A DNA stretch of 64,000 nucleotides from Hyphomicrobiales bacterium (GTDB lineage: Bacteria > Pseudomonadota > Alphaproteobacteria > Rhizobiales > Rhizobiaceae): contig UBYA01000011.1 in NCBI GenBank assembly GCA_900469615.1, positions 186,001 through 250,000 on the forward strand, in the 5' to 3' direction. Below the pieces are notes generated by a model that worked only from the letters and a program-made list of their open reading frames with translations, did no database searches and was not told the origin of the DNA. This document shows, in pieces, positions 8,449-18,242 of this stretch (its first letter is position 1; the number at the start of each line of letters is the position of its first letter). Made by a program: the position numbers and the translations under genes.

Positions 8449-8468
8449 TATGATCGTTTGTGATTGAC
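8449..8468 (+). promoter_or_regulatory. RhaR operator candidate, rhaR side
   Basis: TATGATCGTTTGTGATTGAC on the plus strand, the inverted partner of the box at 8398-8417. The two are separated by 31 bases (51 bp centre to centre, about five helical turns). Each contains TGATyG twice with a 10-bp period. A possible -35 TTGACA overlaps its right edge at 8464-8469. Confidence 0.65.
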
Positions 8469-8511
8469 ACATTGTCATATTTGCGAAATAACCGCCGACA
8501 AGGAGGAGCCG

Positions 8512-9324
8512 ATGCACGAACGTGAACGCCATCGCATTATTCTGAGCGCCGTACAGGAAAAACCTGTCGTGACGATTCAGGATATTTCCGAGCTGACAGA
8601 GGCTTCGGAAGCGACAATACGCCGTGATATCGCCGCCCTGCATGTACAGGGAAAGATCAGGCGCGTGCGGGGCGGAGCGGAATCGATCCATCCGCCGCAA
8701 CTCGGTAATCTCGCCGGCCGACCGTTCCGCGTTTCAGAAGCCGTCAATATCGATAGGAAACGCGCAATAGCGCGCAAGGCGGCCGAACTCTGCAATCCCG
8801 GCGACGCCATCATCATCAATGGCGGCACGACCACGTTCCAGCTCGTGCATTACATTTCGGCCTTCCGGCTGCAGGTGATGACGAACTCCTTCGCGATCGC
8901 CGAGCATCTGGTCAAGCATTCGAAGAATACGGTAACGGTTCCAGGCGGCGCGATCTATCGCGAGCAGAGCCTGATCCTGTCGCCGTTCGACAACGACACG
9001 ACCCGCAACTTCTACGCACGCCGCATGTTCCTCGGCGCGCAGGGCGTCGGTCCGCTCGGCATCATGGAGGCCGACGGGCTGCTGATCCAGAGCGAGCAGA
9101 AGTTGATGCGCCAGGCCGATGAGCTGATCGTCATGGTCGATTCCAGCAAGTTCCGTCAGCGCTCCAGCCTGATCCTCTGCCCGCTCGAGCAGGTCTCGAC
9201 AATCATCACCGACGACGGGGTGACTGCCGATACGGTGCGGATGATCGAGGATGCCGGCGTATCGCTTGTTATCGCAAACGTTTCGGCTCAGGCCGAGGAG
9301 GAAGATTCCCCGTCGGTCGCATGA
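8512..9324 (+). CDS. rhaR: DeoR-family regulator of rhamnose genes
   Basis: A 270-residue DeoR-family protein. The N-terminal helix-turn-helix covers about residues 20-42 (TIQDISELTEASEATIRRDI), with the family signature continuing as IRRVRGGA. The C-terminal sugar-phosphate-sensing domain includes IIINGGTTTFQLVHYI, VMTNSF and DSSKFRQRS. The start follows a near-perfect AAGGAGGAG; an upstream in-frame extension is not supported. It is first in the rightward rha operon and sits beside two inverted boxes it likely binds. The inducer is presumably a rhamnose pathway phosphate, by analogy with the family. Confidence 0.92.
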   Translation: MHERERHRIILSAVQEKPVVTIQDISELTEASEATIRRDIAALHVQGKIRRVRGGAESIHPPQLGNLAGRPFRVSEAVNIDRKRAIARKAAELCNPGDAIIINGGTTTFQLVHYISAFRLQVMTNSFAIAEHLVKHSKNTVTVPGGAIYREQSLILSPFDNDTTRNFYARRMFLGAQGVGPLGIMEADGLLIQSEQKLMRQADELIVMVDSSKFRQRSSLILCPLEQVSTIITDDGVTADTVRMIEDAGVSLVIANVSAQAEEEDSPSVA

Positions 9325-9378
9325 GACGCGCAGCTTCGGCGGGGTGAGCATAGCCTATCAACTTTGGGAGGAAGTGAC

Positions 9379-10374
9379 ATGAATATAGCAAAGAAACTGG
9401 CGCTCGGCGTTGCGCTCGCCGCCACGCTTTTCGCCGGTGCGGCAAGTGCGAAGGACATCAAGATCGGTCTCGTCGTGAAGTCGCTGGGCAACGGCTTCTT
9501 CGAGGCCGCCAACAAGGGTGCGCAGGAAGCAGCCAAGGAACTCGGCGGCGTGCAGGTGATCTACACCGGCCCGACCTCGACCACGGCCGAAGGCCAGATC
9601 GAAGTGATCAATTCGCTGATCGCACAGGGCGTCGATGCCATCGCGATTTCCGCAAACGATCCCGATGCGGTCGTGCCGGCACTCAAGAAGGCGGCGCAGC
9701 GCGGCATCAAGGTCATCTCCTGGGATTCCGGCGTCGCCAAGGCCGGCCGCATCCTGCAGCTGAACCCGTCGTCCAACGAGCTGATCGGCAAGATGTGCCT
9801 GACGCTCGCCAAGGATCATCTCGACGGCGGCAAGGGCAACTTCGCCATCCTGTCGGCGACGACCACCTCGACCAACCAGAACATCTGGATCGGCGAGATG
9901 AAGAAGCAGCTCAAGGATTTCCCCGGCCTCAACCTGGTCACGACCGTCTATGGCGACGACCTCTCCGACAAGAGCTATCGTGAAGCCCAGGGCCTCCTGA
10001 CTTCGCATCCGGAAGTCAAGGTCATCGTCGCCCCGACGACGGTCGGCGTGCTCGCCGCTTCGCAGGCGGTCAAGGACGCCGGCAAGATCGGCCAGGTCTA
10101 TGTGACCGGCCTCGGCCTGCCGTCCGAAATGGCCGGCGCGATCAAGTCCGGCGCGACGAAGGAGTTCGCGATCTGGAACCCGATCGATCTCGGCTATTCG
10201 GCAACGCAGATCGCCTATCGCCTCGTCAAGGGCGAGACCGACGGCAAGCCGGGCAGCGAGATCAATGCCGGCCGCATGGGCAAGATCAAGGTCGACAAGA
10301 ACGGCGAAGCCGCCATGGCCGATCCGTTCGTCTACAACGCCTCGAACATCGATCAGTTCTCCAAGGTTTTCTGA
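9379..10374 (+). CDS. rhaS: Rhamnose ABC transporter periplasmic binding protein
   Basis: A 331-residue ribose-type (CUT2) sugar binding protein. A signal peptide of about 24 residues ends AGAASA before KDIKIGLVVK. The mature protein has the Peripla_BP_4 fold: GNGFFEAANKGAQEAAKEL, then DAIAISANDPDAVVPALKKA and KVISWDSGV. The ATG at 9379 follows GGGAGGAAGTGAC. An extra in-frame start 15 bases upstream lies inside that ribosome site and is unlikely. It is followed by a hairpin before rhaT, which probably lets the binding protein be made in excess over the membrane components. Confidence 0.93.
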   Translation: MNIAKKLALGVALAATLFAGAASAKDIKIGLVVKSLGNGFFEAANKGAQEAAKELGGVQVIYTGPTSTTAEGQIEVINSLIAQGVDAIAISANDPDAVVPALKKAAQRGIKVISWDSGVAKAGRILQLNPSSNELIGKMCLTLAKDHLDGGKGNFAILSATTTSTNQNIWIGEMKKQLKDFPGLNLVTTVYGDDLSDKSYREAQGLLTSHPEVKVIVAPTTVGVLAASQAVKDAGKIGQVYVTGLGLPSEMAGAIKSGATKEFAIWNPIDLGYSATQIAYRLVKGETDGKPGSEINAGRMGKIKVDKNGEAAMADPFVYNASNIDQFSKVF

Positions 10375-10397
10375 TCGAAAACAAGCATCCGCAGCTC

Positions 10398-10419
10398 TCC
10401 GGCGGCGTCAGCCGCCGGA
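10398..10419 (+). terminator. Intercistronic hairpin rhaS-rhaT
   Basis: A perfect 9-bp GC-rich stem TCCGGCGGC / GCCGCCGGA with a GTCA tetraloop between rhaS and rhaT. Such hairpins after binding-protein genes usually stabilise the upstream message or partly terminate. The absence of a U-run favours a stabilising role. Confidence 0.55.
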
Positions 10420-10448
10420 CTTGGTTTCAATGATCCGGTACATTGCTG

Positions 10449-11984
10449 ATGACCACAGTCCTTCAACGATCCCTGGCGGATGCGCCAGCCGCGAATAACC
10501 AGGCCATTCTGGAAATGCGCGGCATTTCCCAGATCTTTCCCGGCGTCAAGGCGCTGGATGGCGTCAGCATTTCGCTTTATCCCGGCAAGGTCACCGCCCT
10601 GATCGGCGAAAACGGCGCGGGCAAATCGACCCTCGTCAAGATCCTGACCGGCATCTACCGCCCGAACGAGGGCGAGATCCTCGTCGACGGCAAGCCGACA
10701 ACTTTCGCCAATGCGCAGGCCGCCATCGATGCCGGCGTCACGGCCATTCATCAGGAGACCGTGCTCTTCGACGAGCTGACCGTGGCCGAAAACATTTTCC
10801 TCGGTCATGCCCCGCGCACATCCTGGCGCACCATCGACTGGAAGACGATGAACAGCCGGTCGAAACAGCTTCTTCAATCGCTCGAAAGCGCGATCGATCC
10901 GACAACCCGATTGAAAGACCTCTCCATTGCGCAGCGCCACCTTGTCGCAATCGCACGCGCTTTGTCGATCGAGGCGCGCATCGTCATCATGGACGAGCCC
11001 ACCGCCGCCCTTTCGCGCAAGGAGATCGACGATCTTTTCCGCATCGTCGAGGGGCTGAAAGCGCAGGGCAAGGCTATCCTGTTCATCAGCCACAAGTTCG
11101 ACGAACTCTACGAGATCGCCGACAATTTCGTCGTCTTCCGCGACGGCAAGGCCGTCGGCCACGGGGCGCTCAAGGAGACGCCGCAGGACGAAATCGTCCG
11201 CATGATGGTCGGACGCGACGTCAAGGACGCCTTTCCGAAAGTGGCGGTTACCATCGGCGACACCGTTCTCGAGGTGGACAAATACTGTCACCGCACGGAA
11301 TTCCGGGACATTTCCTTCAAGCTCAGGCGCGGCGAGATCCTTGGCGTTTACGGCCTGATCGGCGCCGGACGCTCGGAGCTTTGCCAGTCGCTCTTCGGCA
11401 TCACCAGGCCGCTCTCCGGACGCCTGACGCTCGATGGCCGCGAAATCCAGGTGCGCTCGCCGCAGGATGCTATCGGCGCCGGCATCGTCTATGTGCCGGA
11501 AGAACGCGGACGCCACGGCCTGGCGCTGCCGATGCCGATCTACCAGAACATGTCGCTGCCCTCGCTCGGGCGCACCTCGCGGAAAGGCTTCCTGAAGGCG
11601 GCCAACGAATTCGCCCTCGCGCGCAAATATGCCGAAAGGCTCGATCTTCGCGCCGCAGCCCTCTCCGTGCCGGTCGGCACGCTGTCCGGCGGCAACCAGC
11701 AGAAGGTGGTCATCGGCAAATGGCTGGCGACGCAGCCGAAGATCATCATTCTGGACGAGCCGACAAAGGGTATCGATATCGGCTCGAAGGCGGCCGTCCA
11801 CGGTTTCATCAGCGAGCTTGCGGCCGAAGGCCTCAGCATCATCATGATTTCTTCCGAACTGCCCGAAATCCTCGGCATGTCGGATCGTGTGCTGGTCATG
11901 AAGGAAGGCCTGTCGGCGGGCCTGTTCGAGCGCGAGGGGCTGACGCCGGAAACGCTGGTGCGCGCCGCCACGGGCAACGCATAG
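10449..11984 (+). CDS. rhaT: Rhamnose ABC transporter ATPase (double domain)
   Basis: A 511-residue fused double ATPase of the RbsA/CUT2 type. The first nucleotide-binding domain has Walker A GENGAGKST (residues 53-61), the degenerate signature LSIAQRHLVAIARAL and Walker B IVIMDEPTAAL. The second has the altered P-loop GLIGAGRSEL, signature LSGGNQQKVVIGKWL and IIILDEPTKGID. Only the first is expected to hydrolyse ATP well, as in other CUT2 systems. The ATG at 10449 was chosen over a TTG two codons earlier. It energises uptake through RhaP and RhaQ. Confidence 0.93.
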   Translation: MTTVLQRSLADAPAANNQAILEMRGISQIFPGVKALDGVSISLYPGKVTALIGENGAGKSTLVKILTGIYRPNEGEILVDGKPTTFANAQAAIDAGVTAIHQETVLFDELTVAENIFLGHAPRTSWRTIDWKTMNSRSKQLLQSLESAIDPTTRLKDLSIAQRHLVAIARALSIEARIVIMDEPTAALSRKEIDDLFRIVEGLKAQGKAILFISHKFDELYEIADNFVVFRDGKAVGHGALKETPQDEIVRMMVGRDVKDAFPKVAVTIGDTVLEVDKYCHRTEFRDISFKLRRGEILGVYGLIGAGRSELCQSLFGITRPLSGRLTLDGREIQVRSPQDAIGAGIVYVPEERGRHGLALPMPIYQNMSLPSLGRTSRKGFLKAANEFALARKYAERLDLRAAALSVPVGTLSGGNQQKVVIGKWLATQPKIIILDEPTKGIDIGSKAAVHGFISELAAEGLSIIMISSELPEILGMSDRVLVMKEGLSAGLFEREGLTPETLVRAATGNA

Positions 11985-11998
11985 GGCGCAACGGCTTT

Positions 11999-12091
11999 TC
12001 TTCGATCAGCCAGAACGCTCTCACTGTTTGTTTTTGCCGCATTGACGCGGCGCCGGGTGAGGACGCCTGGCCGCGGAATGCTTTAGGGAGG
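11999..12091 (-). repeat. Degenerate copy of dispersed repeat (copy F)
   Basis: The 112-base rhaT-rhaP gap contains AACGCTCTCAC, then TGTTTGTTTTTGCCGCATT, and ends near GGAATGCTTTAGGGA. On the minus strand this follows the order of blocks in the repeats at 15814, 41699, 48212, 50797 and 57271, but with many substitutions and a GC-rich insert. It is offered as a decayed copy lodged inside the rha operon. Confidence 0.4.
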
Positions 12092-12096
12092 ACGGG

Positions 12097-13101
12097 ATGC
12101 CACGCATCCTCAAAAAGCGCGAAACACTGCTTGCCATCATCATCGTCGTGATGATCGCCGGCTTCGCAACGCGTGCTGCCGGCTTTGCCGAGCCGGCCAA
12201 TCTCGCCAATATCTTCAACGACACCTCGATCCTCATCATTCTGGCGCTTGCCCAGATGACGGTCATCCTGACGAAATCGATCGATCTGTCCGTCGCTGCC
12301 AACCTGGCGCTGACGGGCATGGCCGTCGCGATGCTGAATGCAGCCTATCCCGACATTCCGCTGATCGCGCTCGTCGTCACCGCCGTCGTGATGGGGGCGG
12401 TTCTCGGCGCCATCAACGGCTATCTCGTCTGGGTGCTGGAGATCCCGCCCATCGTCGTGACGCTCGGGACATTGACCATCTATCGCGGCATGGCCTTCGT
12501 GCTGTCGGGCGGCGCCTGGGTCAACGCGCATCAGTTCACCCCGGTCTTTCTCAACGTGCCGCGCACGCCGCTTCTCGGCCTGCCCGTGCTTGCATGGATC
12601 GGCATCGCCATCGTACTGATCATGTATCTGCTGCTGCGCTATACGCAGTTCGGCCGCTCGGCCTACGCAAGCGGCGGCAATCCGGTCGCGGCCGTTTATG
12701 CCGGCGTCGATGTCGGCAGGACGCGCTTCCTCGCCTTCGTCCTTTCCGGCGCCCTCGCCGGGCTCAGCGGCTATCTCTGGGTGTCGCGCTATGCCGTCGC
12801 CTATGTCGATATCGCCAACGGTTTCGAGCTCGACAGCGTCGCAGCCTGCGTCATCGGCGGCATCTCGATTGCCGGCGGGGTCGGTTCGGTGGCCGGCGCC
12901 GTACTCGGCGCCCTGTTCCTCGGCGTCATCAAGAATGCCCTTCCGGTCATCGGCATTTCGCCGTTCACGCAGATGGCGATATCAGGCACCGTCATTATCC
13001 TTGCGGTCGTCTTCAACGCCCGGCGCGAACGCAATCGCGGCCGCATCATTCTCAGGGATCAGGCCGCAAAGGATACCGCCAGCCAGGGAGCAAGCGCATG
13101 A
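12097..13101 (+). CDS. rhaP: Rhamnose ABC transporter permease 1
   Basis: A 334-residue CUT2-type permease (BPD_transp_2) with about eight to ten hydrophobic segments, starting at residues 10-28 (LLAIIIVVMIAGFATRAAG). The family segment MTVILTKSIDLSVAANLALTGM is near residue 50, the SIDLSV/EIDLSV loop shared with RbsC. Later, FGRSAYASGGNPVAAVYAGVDV matches the cytoplasmic ATPase-contact loop. The ribosome site is AGGGAGGACGGG. Its stop overlaps the rhaQ start (ATGA), so the two are translationally coupled and likely form a heterodimer. Confidence 0.92.
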   Translation: MPRILKKRETLLAIIIVVMIAGFATRAAGFAEPANLANIFNDTSILIILALAQMTVILTKSIDLSVAANLALTGMAVAMLNAAYPDIPLIALVVTAVVMGAVLGAINGYLVWVLEIPPIVVTLGTLTIYRGMAFVLSGGAWVNAHQFTPVFLNVPRTPLLGLPVLAWIGIAIVLIMYLLLRYTQFGRSAYASGGNPVAAVYAGVDVGRTRFLAFVLSGALAGLSGYLWVSRYAVAYVDIANGFELDSVAACVIGGISIAGGVGSVAGAVLGALFLGVIKNALPVIGISPFTQMAISGTVIILAVVFNARRERNRGRIILRDQAAKDTASQGASA

Positions 13102-14111
13102 GCAGCCCTTCGCAAACGTCGATGGAAAAGCGCGCCATTCCAGATCGCCTCGGCACGCCCTTCAAGCGCATCATGTCGAGCTGGGAGATGCTGCTCTTCG
13201 GTGTGGCCATCGCCATCTTCATCTTCAATTCGCTGGCCTCGCCCTATTTCCTCGATCCTTACAATCTCTCCGACGCCACGTTCAATTTCACCGAAAAGGC
13301 GATGATCGCCTTTGCCATGGCGCTGCTGGTCATCGCGGGCGAGATCGATCTTTCGGTCGCCGCGATCATCGCGCTTGCCTCGACGGCCATGGGGGCCGCC
13401 GCGCAGGTCGGCGTCGACACGCCCGGCCTCGTTGCGATCGGCCTCGGCGTCGGCCTCGTCTGCGGCATCTTCAACGGCTTCCTGGTCTCCGTGCTGAAAC
13501 TGCCGTCGATCGTCGTCACCATTGGCACGATGAGCCTGTTCCGCGGCATCTCCTATATCGTGCTCGGCGATCAGGCCTATGGCAATTACCCGGATAGTTT
13601 CGCCTATTTCGGCCAGGGTTACGTCGTCTGGGTCTTCTCGTTCGAATTCGTCCTGTTCATCGTTCTGGCGATCGCCTTTGCGATCCTGCTGCATGCGACG
13701 AATTTCGGTCGTCAGGTCTATACCATCGGCAACAATGATTTCGCCGCGCGCTTCTCGGGCATCCCGGTGGAGCGGGTCAAGTTCATCCTGTTTCTCCTGA
13801 CCGGCATCATGAGCGGCGTCGCCGCCGTGTGCCTCACCTCGCGCCTCGGCTCCACGCGCCCGTCGATAGCGCTCGGCTGGGAACTGGAGGTCGTCACGAT
13901 GGTCGTACTCGGCGGCGTGTCGATCCTCGGCGGCTCGGGCACCATCGGCGGGGTCGTCATCGCCGCCTTCGTGATGGGCCTCGTCACCTTCGGCCTCGGT
14001 CTGCTCAACGTTCCCGGCATCGTCATGTCGATCTTCATCGGCCTCCTCCTTATCATCACCATCGCGCTTCCGATCGTGGCCAGGCGCATCAAGACCATGA
14101 GCTCCAAATGA
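13098..14111 (+). CDS. rhaQ: Rhamnose ABC transporter permease 2
   Basis: A 337-residue partner permease of the same CUT2 fold, beginning [17 protein letters not shown]. It has the conserved [18 protein letters not shown] segment after the second membrane span and [22 protein letters not shown] in the cytoplasmic loop that meets the ATPase. There are about eight to ten membrane spans. The start overlaps the rhaP stop by ATGA, and its own stop overlaps rhaU the same way. It is not a close duplicate of RhaP, in keeping with a heteromeric pore. Confidence 0.92.
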   Translation: MSSPSQTSMEKRAIPDRLGTPFKRIMSSWEMLLFGVAIAIFIFNSLASPYFLDPYNLSDATFNFTEKAMIAFAMALLVIAGEIDLSVAAIIALASTAMGAAAQVGVDTPGLVAIGLGVGLVCGIFNGFLVSVLKLPSIVVTIGTMSLFRGISYIVLGDQAYGNYPDSFAYFGQGYVVWVFSFEFVLFIVLAIAFAILLHATNFGRQVYTIGNNDFAARFSGIPVERVKFILFLLTGIMSGVAAVCLTSRLGSTRPSIALGWELEVVTMVVLGGVSILGGSGTIGGVVIAAFVMGLVTFGLGLLNVPGIVMSIFIGLLLIITIALPIVARRIKTMSSK

Positions 14112-14434
14112 CATCGGCTCTCGAACGCCACGCCTTCAAGATGACGCTCAATCCCGGCATGGAAGCGGAATACCGCAAGCGCCACGACGAGATCTGGCCC
14201 GAACTTGTCGACCTGCTGCATCAGGCCGGGGTCAGCGACTATTCCATCCATCTCGACCGCGAGACGAACACGCTTTTCGGCGTGCTGACACGGCCGAAGG
14301 ATCACGCCATGGCGAGCCTGCCGGAGCACCCCGTCATGAAGAAATGGTGGGCGCATATGTCCGACATCATGGCGGCCAATCCCGATAACTCGCCGATTCA
14401 GAGCGATCTCGTCACGGTCTTTCATCTGCCATGA
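14108..14434 (+). CDS. rhaU: L-rhamnose mutarotase
   Basis: A 108-residue RhaU/RhaM protein that interconverts alpha and beta anomers of L-rhamnose to feed the isomerase. Family marks are [27 protein letters not shown] at the N-terminus (the His is catalytic in the family), [16 protein letters not shown], and [11 protein letters not shown]. The full usual length (about 104 residues) is present. It overlaps rhaQ and rhaK by ATGA at both ends, so it is embedded in a tightly coupled transport and kinase unit. Confidence 0.93.
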   Translation: MTSALERHAFKMTLNPGMEAEYRKRHDEIWPELVDLLHQAGVSDYSIHLDRETNTLFGVLTRPKDHAMASLPEHPVMKKWWAHMSDIMAANPDNSPIQSDLVTVFHLP

Positions 14435-15813
14435 GCACCAAAGCTTACCGCCATATCGCCGTGATCGATATCGGCAAGACCAACGCCAAGGTGGTCGTGC
14501 TCGACGCTGGAACCGGCGCCGAGATTGCCGCCGTCAAGACCGCCAACGGCGTTCTGAAGACGGGGCCATACCCGCACTACGACATCGAAGGACTGTGGGG
14601 CTTCATCGTCTCGGCCCTGAAAAACTTCGCCCAAACGCCGGGGTTCGATGCCATATCGATCACCACCCATGGCGCATCGGCGGCGATGCTTGCAGCCGAT
14701 GGCAGTCTTGCCATGCCGGTTCTCGACTATGAGCATGGCTATCCCCAGGCCATAGCGGACGCCTATGAGCATTTGCGGCCGAAATTTGCCGAGACGTTTT
14801 CGCCGCGCCTGTCGATGGGGCTCAATGTCGGTGCGCAGATCCACTATCTGAAAAGCACATTTCCCGCAGACTTCTCCCGCGTCGCCACGATCCTGACTTA
14901 TCCGCAATATTGGGCATTCCGCCTGAGCGGCGTCGCGGCCAACGAAGTGACCTCGCTCGGCTGCCACACCGATCTCTGGAACCCGACCACCCAAAATTAT
15001 TCGTCCCTGGTCGACACACTTGGCATTCGCGCGTTGATGGCGCCCGTGCGCTCGGCTTTCGATGCGCTCGGGCCGGTTCTGCCGGCGCTTGCCGGCGAGA
15101 TGGGACTTGCGAAGGCAGTCCCCGTCTATTGCGGCATCCATGATTCCAACGCGTCGCTTCTGCCGCATCTGGTGGAAAACGAGGCGCCCTTCGCCGTGGT
15201 TTCCACGGGAACATGGGTCATCAGCTTCGGTGTCGGCGGCGATCTGGAGCACCTCGATCCCAGGCGGGACGCGCTTGCCAATGTCGACGCCTATGGCCGT
15301 GCCGTGCCATCGGCCCGTTTCATGGGCGGCCGCGAGTTCGAGATTCTGGCTGCCGAAATCGGCGACGCACCGTCCGGCGCCGTCGAGACCGCGCTTGAAA
15401 CGGCGATCGGGAAGGGCCTGATGCTGCTGCCCAACGTGGTCGAGGGCTCCGGGCCTTTTCCGGGCAGAAAAATACGATGGGCCGGCGGCAGCGCGGCAGA
15501 CGCGGCCGAACGGCTCGCGGCCGTCAACCTGTACCTCGCCCTGATGACGGAAGCCTGCCTCGATTTGATCGGCGCCAAGGGACCGGTGTTCGTCGAGGGG
15601 CCGTTTGCTCTCAATCGTGCCTATCTCACCGCGTTGGCTGCGGTGACAGGCAGCGATGTCATCGCCTTGCCGGGCTCGACGGGGACCAGCCAGGGCGCTG
15701 CCCTGCTGACGGGAATTCGGCCGCCTGCGGCTGCGGAAAAGGCGCCGCTTCGCGCAAATCTACAGGGAATGCGACCCTATCGGCAAGCCTGGCGCGATGC
15801 CTTGGCCGACTAG
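14431..15813 (+). CDS. rhaK: Rhamnulokinase-type FGGY sugar kinase
   Basis: A 460-residue FGGY-family kinase. The N-terminal phosphate motif reads [17 protein letters not shown]. The ATPase core continues with [11 protein letters not shown] and ends with [16 protein letters not shown]. In R. leguminosarum the equivalent RhaK phosphorylates the sugar and is also required for the ABC transporter to work. Here it is translationally coupled to rhaU. It is the last gene of the operon. A copy of the dispersed repeat begins immediately after its stop codon. Confidence 0.92.
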   Translation: MSTKAYRHIAVIDIGKTNAKVVVLDAGTGAEIAAVKTANGVLKTGPYPHYDIEGLWGFIVSALKNFAQTPGFDAISITTHGASAAMLAADGSLAMPVLDYEHGYPQAIADAYEHLRPKFAETFSPRLSMGLNVGAQIHYLKSTFPADFSRVATILTYPQYWAFRLSGVAANEVTSLGCHTDLWNPTTQNYSSLVDTLGIRALMAPVRSAFDALGPVLPALAGEMGLAKAVPVYCGIHDSNASLLPHLVENEAPFAVVSTGTWVISFGVGGDLEHLDPRRDALANVDAYGRAVPSARFMGGREFEILAAEIGDAPSGAVETALETAIGKGLMLLPNVVEGSGPFPGRKIRWAGGSAADAAERLAAVNLYLALMTEACLDLIGAKGPVFVEGPFALNRAYLTALAAVTGSDVIALPGSTGTSQGAALLTGIRPPAAAEKAPLRANLQGMRPYRQAWRDALAD

Positions 15814-15880
15814 AACCTTTTGTTTTTACGCAATTGCGGAGGAACAACCGCTGCGCGCCTATCCTGGAGTTGCTCTAGAC
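15814..15880 (-). repeat. Dispersed rhizobial repeat, copy E
   Basis: On the minus strand it contains AGAGCAACTCCAGGA, then GCGCGCAGCGGTTGTTCC and GCAATTGCGTAAAAACAAAAGG, matching in order and spacing the left three quarters of copies A and B (48212, 50797). It starts one base after rhaK and overlaps the last codons of the convergent kinase gene. It lacks the terminal hairpin seen in the other copies. Confidence 0.65.
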
Positions 15881-16699
15881 GCTCATCCCGTCGAGCTCTG
15901 CCGCCGCGATGTCCGCGACGTTGAGGGGTGACTGCACCTGGTCGCTCTGGCCGTCCTCGATCATCCACGCCGCTGAAAGGCCAGCCCAGGCGACAATCCA
16001 TTGCAGGAGGCGCCGGGGTTCGAGGCGCGCCGCTTCGGCGACAACGTGAACCTGCCGCGCGAGGCGGCCGGGAGCGATTGCGACGGCGTTATCGGGGTTG
16101 CAGAAGAGATTGGCATAGTCGAAGCCGCGCTCGCCTTGCAGGCCTTTCGGATCGATTGCGAGCCAGCCTCGTTCCGCGAAGTCCAGAATATTGCCGTGAT
16201 GAACGTCGCCATGCAGGGTCACGACATCGCGGGGCTCGGAGAGCAGCGTGGCGGCGGTGGCCGCAGACCGCACGAAGATGCCGCCCTCGCGGCAAGCCGT
16301 GGCTTCGAGGGCACGAAATCGATGGGTTAGCGGCATCAATTGCGGCAAGGATGCGCCGCGCGATGCATGCAGCGCCGCGACGGCTCCGCAGATGATGCGG
16401 CTTGCCTCGTCATCCCGGCCATTCCTCGCCATGTCAGCGAGAGATCGATGGCCCCGCGCCCGCTCCAGCAGGATGGCATCGTCCTGATGCTCAAGGACAC
16501 GGGCCGCGCCAACGCCATTCCACCGGACCATGAGGGCGGCACCCCGTTTCTCCTCCGGTTCGACGGCGATCTTCAGCATGGCAGGCTGGCCGTCCCGGCG
16601 GACGGGGAAAAGCCGGCTGGAATGCGTCGCAAACGGGGCGCCGTCCGGGATCAGCCGCCAGAGGTCGAAATAGATTTCCGCATCTTTGTTCTCATTCAC
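15875..16699 (-). CDS. APH(6)/hydroxyurea-resistance-type phosphotransferase
   Basis: A protein of about 274 residues of the aminoglycoside/hydroxyurea resistance kinase family, similar in layout to streptomycin 6-kinase. The phosphotransfer loop reads VVTLHGDVHHGNILD, followed by the metal-binding WLAIDPKGLQGERGFDYANLF. The N-terminal lobe has AMLKIAV with the ATP-binding Lys. The GTG at 16699 was chosen because it gives the usual family length and has GGGGAG about 11 bases upstream. An ATG at 16744 and the open frame to 16819 are alternatives. Chromosomal family members are common in rhizobia, so resistance is not implied. Confidence 0.78.
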   Translation of the reverse strand: MNENKDAEIYFDLWRLIPDGAPFATHSSRLFPVRRDGQPAMLKIAVEPEEKRGAALMVRWNGVGAARVLEHQDDAILLERARGHRSLADMARNGRDDEASRIICGAVAALHASRGASLPQLMPLTHRFRALEATACREGGIFVRSAATAATLLSEPRDVVTLHGDVHHGNILDFAERGWLAIDPKGLQGERGFDYANLFCNPDNAVAIAPGRLARQVHVVAEAARLEPRRLLQWIVAWAGLSAAWMIEDGQSDQVQSPLNVADIAAAELDGMSV

Positions 16700-17108
16700 G
16701 CGGCATCGGCTCCCCGGCTTACGTCGTCCCACGACAAGCGGCATTGGCACCTCAACGGACGGGATCCTGCAGGCGAGGATTTCCGTTCTTAGGCCCACCG
16801 TAGCGGACCGCCATATCACTTAGGCATTGGCCGCGCGGATACAACAACCATCCCTCGTTGAAAGTTTGCGAAAAATCGTCAAAATTGTCGCCGCAACGGT
16901 TATTTTCTTGCGGAATCGTCGCAATATTCTTACACAAAATACCCTCATGGGCGCTTTCGAGATCAAAAAAATGTCCGAAAGCGATCATCGGCTTCGATAT
17001 CAGCTTTGTCTCTTTCGAAAAGAACGCCTCACGGCAGTTTGCGCGTCGGGACAGGTGATTGCAGGCGGGTTCAAAGGGCGCTGCCGCGCCCATCCAAGGA
17101 GAGCTAAC
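16700..17108. other. Divergent intergenic region
   Basis: About 400 bases between the leftward kinase and the rightward binding-protein gene. It includes the possible N-terminal extension of the kinase and an AT-rich stretch (about 16850-16960) where the binding-protein promoter is likely. No operator could be defined. Confidence 0.4.
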
Positions 17109-18215
17109 ATGAGTCTGAAGACATTGACGGCCGCGACCTTCGTCGCTTCGCTGGCCTTCGCACCTCTCGCACATGCGGACATCACTATCGGTCTCATCGC
17201 GCCGCTGACCGGCCCGGTCGCGGCTTATGGCGAGCAGGTCAAGAACGGCGCGCAGACCGCCATCGACGAAATCAACAAGAGCGGCGGCGTTCTCGGTCAG
17301 AAGCTCGTCCTGAAGCTTGGCGACGACGCCGGCGACCCGAAGCAGGGCGTATCCGTCGCCAACGGCTTCGTCGGCGACAGCATCCGCTTCGTCGTCGGCC
17401 CGGTAACCTCGGGCGTCGCCATCCCGGTCTCCGACGCGCTGGCCGAAAACGGCATCCTGATGGTCACACCGACCGCAACGGCTCCGGACCTGACCAATCG
17501 CGGCCTGACCAACATCCTGCGCACCTGCGGTCGCGACGACCAGCAGGCAACCGTTGCCGCCGATTACGTCCTGAATCACTTCAAGGACAAGAAGATCGCC
17601 ATCCTCAACGACAAGGGCGCCTACGGCAAGGGCCTGGCGGACGCGTTCAAGGCGACGCTCAACAAGGGCGGCGTAACCGAGGTCGTCAACGACTCCCTGA
17701 CTCCCGGTGAAAAGGACTATAGCGCCCTGACGGCGAAGCTGAAGCAAGCGGGCGTCGAAGTGATCTACTTCGGCGGCTATCATCCGGAAGCGGGCCTGCT
17801 TGCCCGCCAGCTGCACGACATCTCCGTCAAGGCGCAGATCATCGGCGGTGATGGCCTTTCCAACACCGAATATTGGGCAATCGCCAACGATTCGGCTGCC
17901 GGCACGCTCTTCACCAACGCATCCGACGCGCTGAAGAACCCGGATTCGCAGAGCGCCGTTGCAGCCCTCAAGGCACGCAATATCCCGGCGGAAGCCTTCA
18001 CGCTGAACGCCTATGCCGCCGTACAGGTGCTGAAGGCCGGCATCGAAAAGGCCGGCAAGGCGGATGATGCCGAAGCCGTCGGCGCTGCCCTGAAGAAGGG
18101 CGAGCCGATCGACACCGCCATCGGCAAGGTCACCTACGGCGAAACCGGCGACCTGACCTCGCAGAGCTTCTCGCTCTACAAGTGGGAAGGCGGCAAGATC
18201 GTTTCGGCCGAATAA
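17109..18215 (+). CDS. Branched-chain amino acid-type ABC substrate-binding protein
   Basis: A 368-residue LivK-family periplasmic protein. A signal peptide of about 23 residues ([23 protein letters not shown]) precedes the family start [26 protein letters not shown]. Further family segments are [34 protein letters not shown] and [17 protein letters not shown]. The ribosome site is AAGGAGAG. No permease or ATPase genes are adjacent: the gene stands alone with a strong terminator just after it. It presumably serves a liv transporter encoded elsewhere. The ligand class (leucine, isoleucine, valine or related) is inferred from the family. Confidence 0.9.
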   Translation: MSLKTLTAATFVASLAFAPLAHADITIGLIAPLTGPVAAYGEQVKNGAQTAIDEINKSGGVLGQKLVLKLGDDAGDPKQGVSVANGFVGDSIRFVVGPVTSGVAIPVSDALAENGILMVTPTATAPDLTNRGLTNILRTCGRDDQQATVAADYVLNHFKDKKIAILNDKGAYGKGLADAFKATLNKGGVTEVVNDSLTPGEKDYSALTAKLKQAGVEVIYFGGYHPEAGLLARQLHDISVKAQIIGGDGLSNTEYWAIANDSAAGTLFTNASDALKNPDSQSAVAALKARNIPAEAFTLNAYAAVQVLKAGIEKAGKADDAEAVGAALKKGEPIDTAIGKVTYGETGDLTSQSFSLYKWEGGKIVSAE

Positions 18216-18242
18216 GCCGTCGCATCAACGCTGTGAAATAGC

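Noticed and set aside
15875..16699. Acquired aminoglycoside resistance gene
   Set aside because: The kinase motifs fit the APH(6)/hydroxyurea family, but there is no mobile element, integron or unusual composition around it. It looks like a resident chromosomal kinase.
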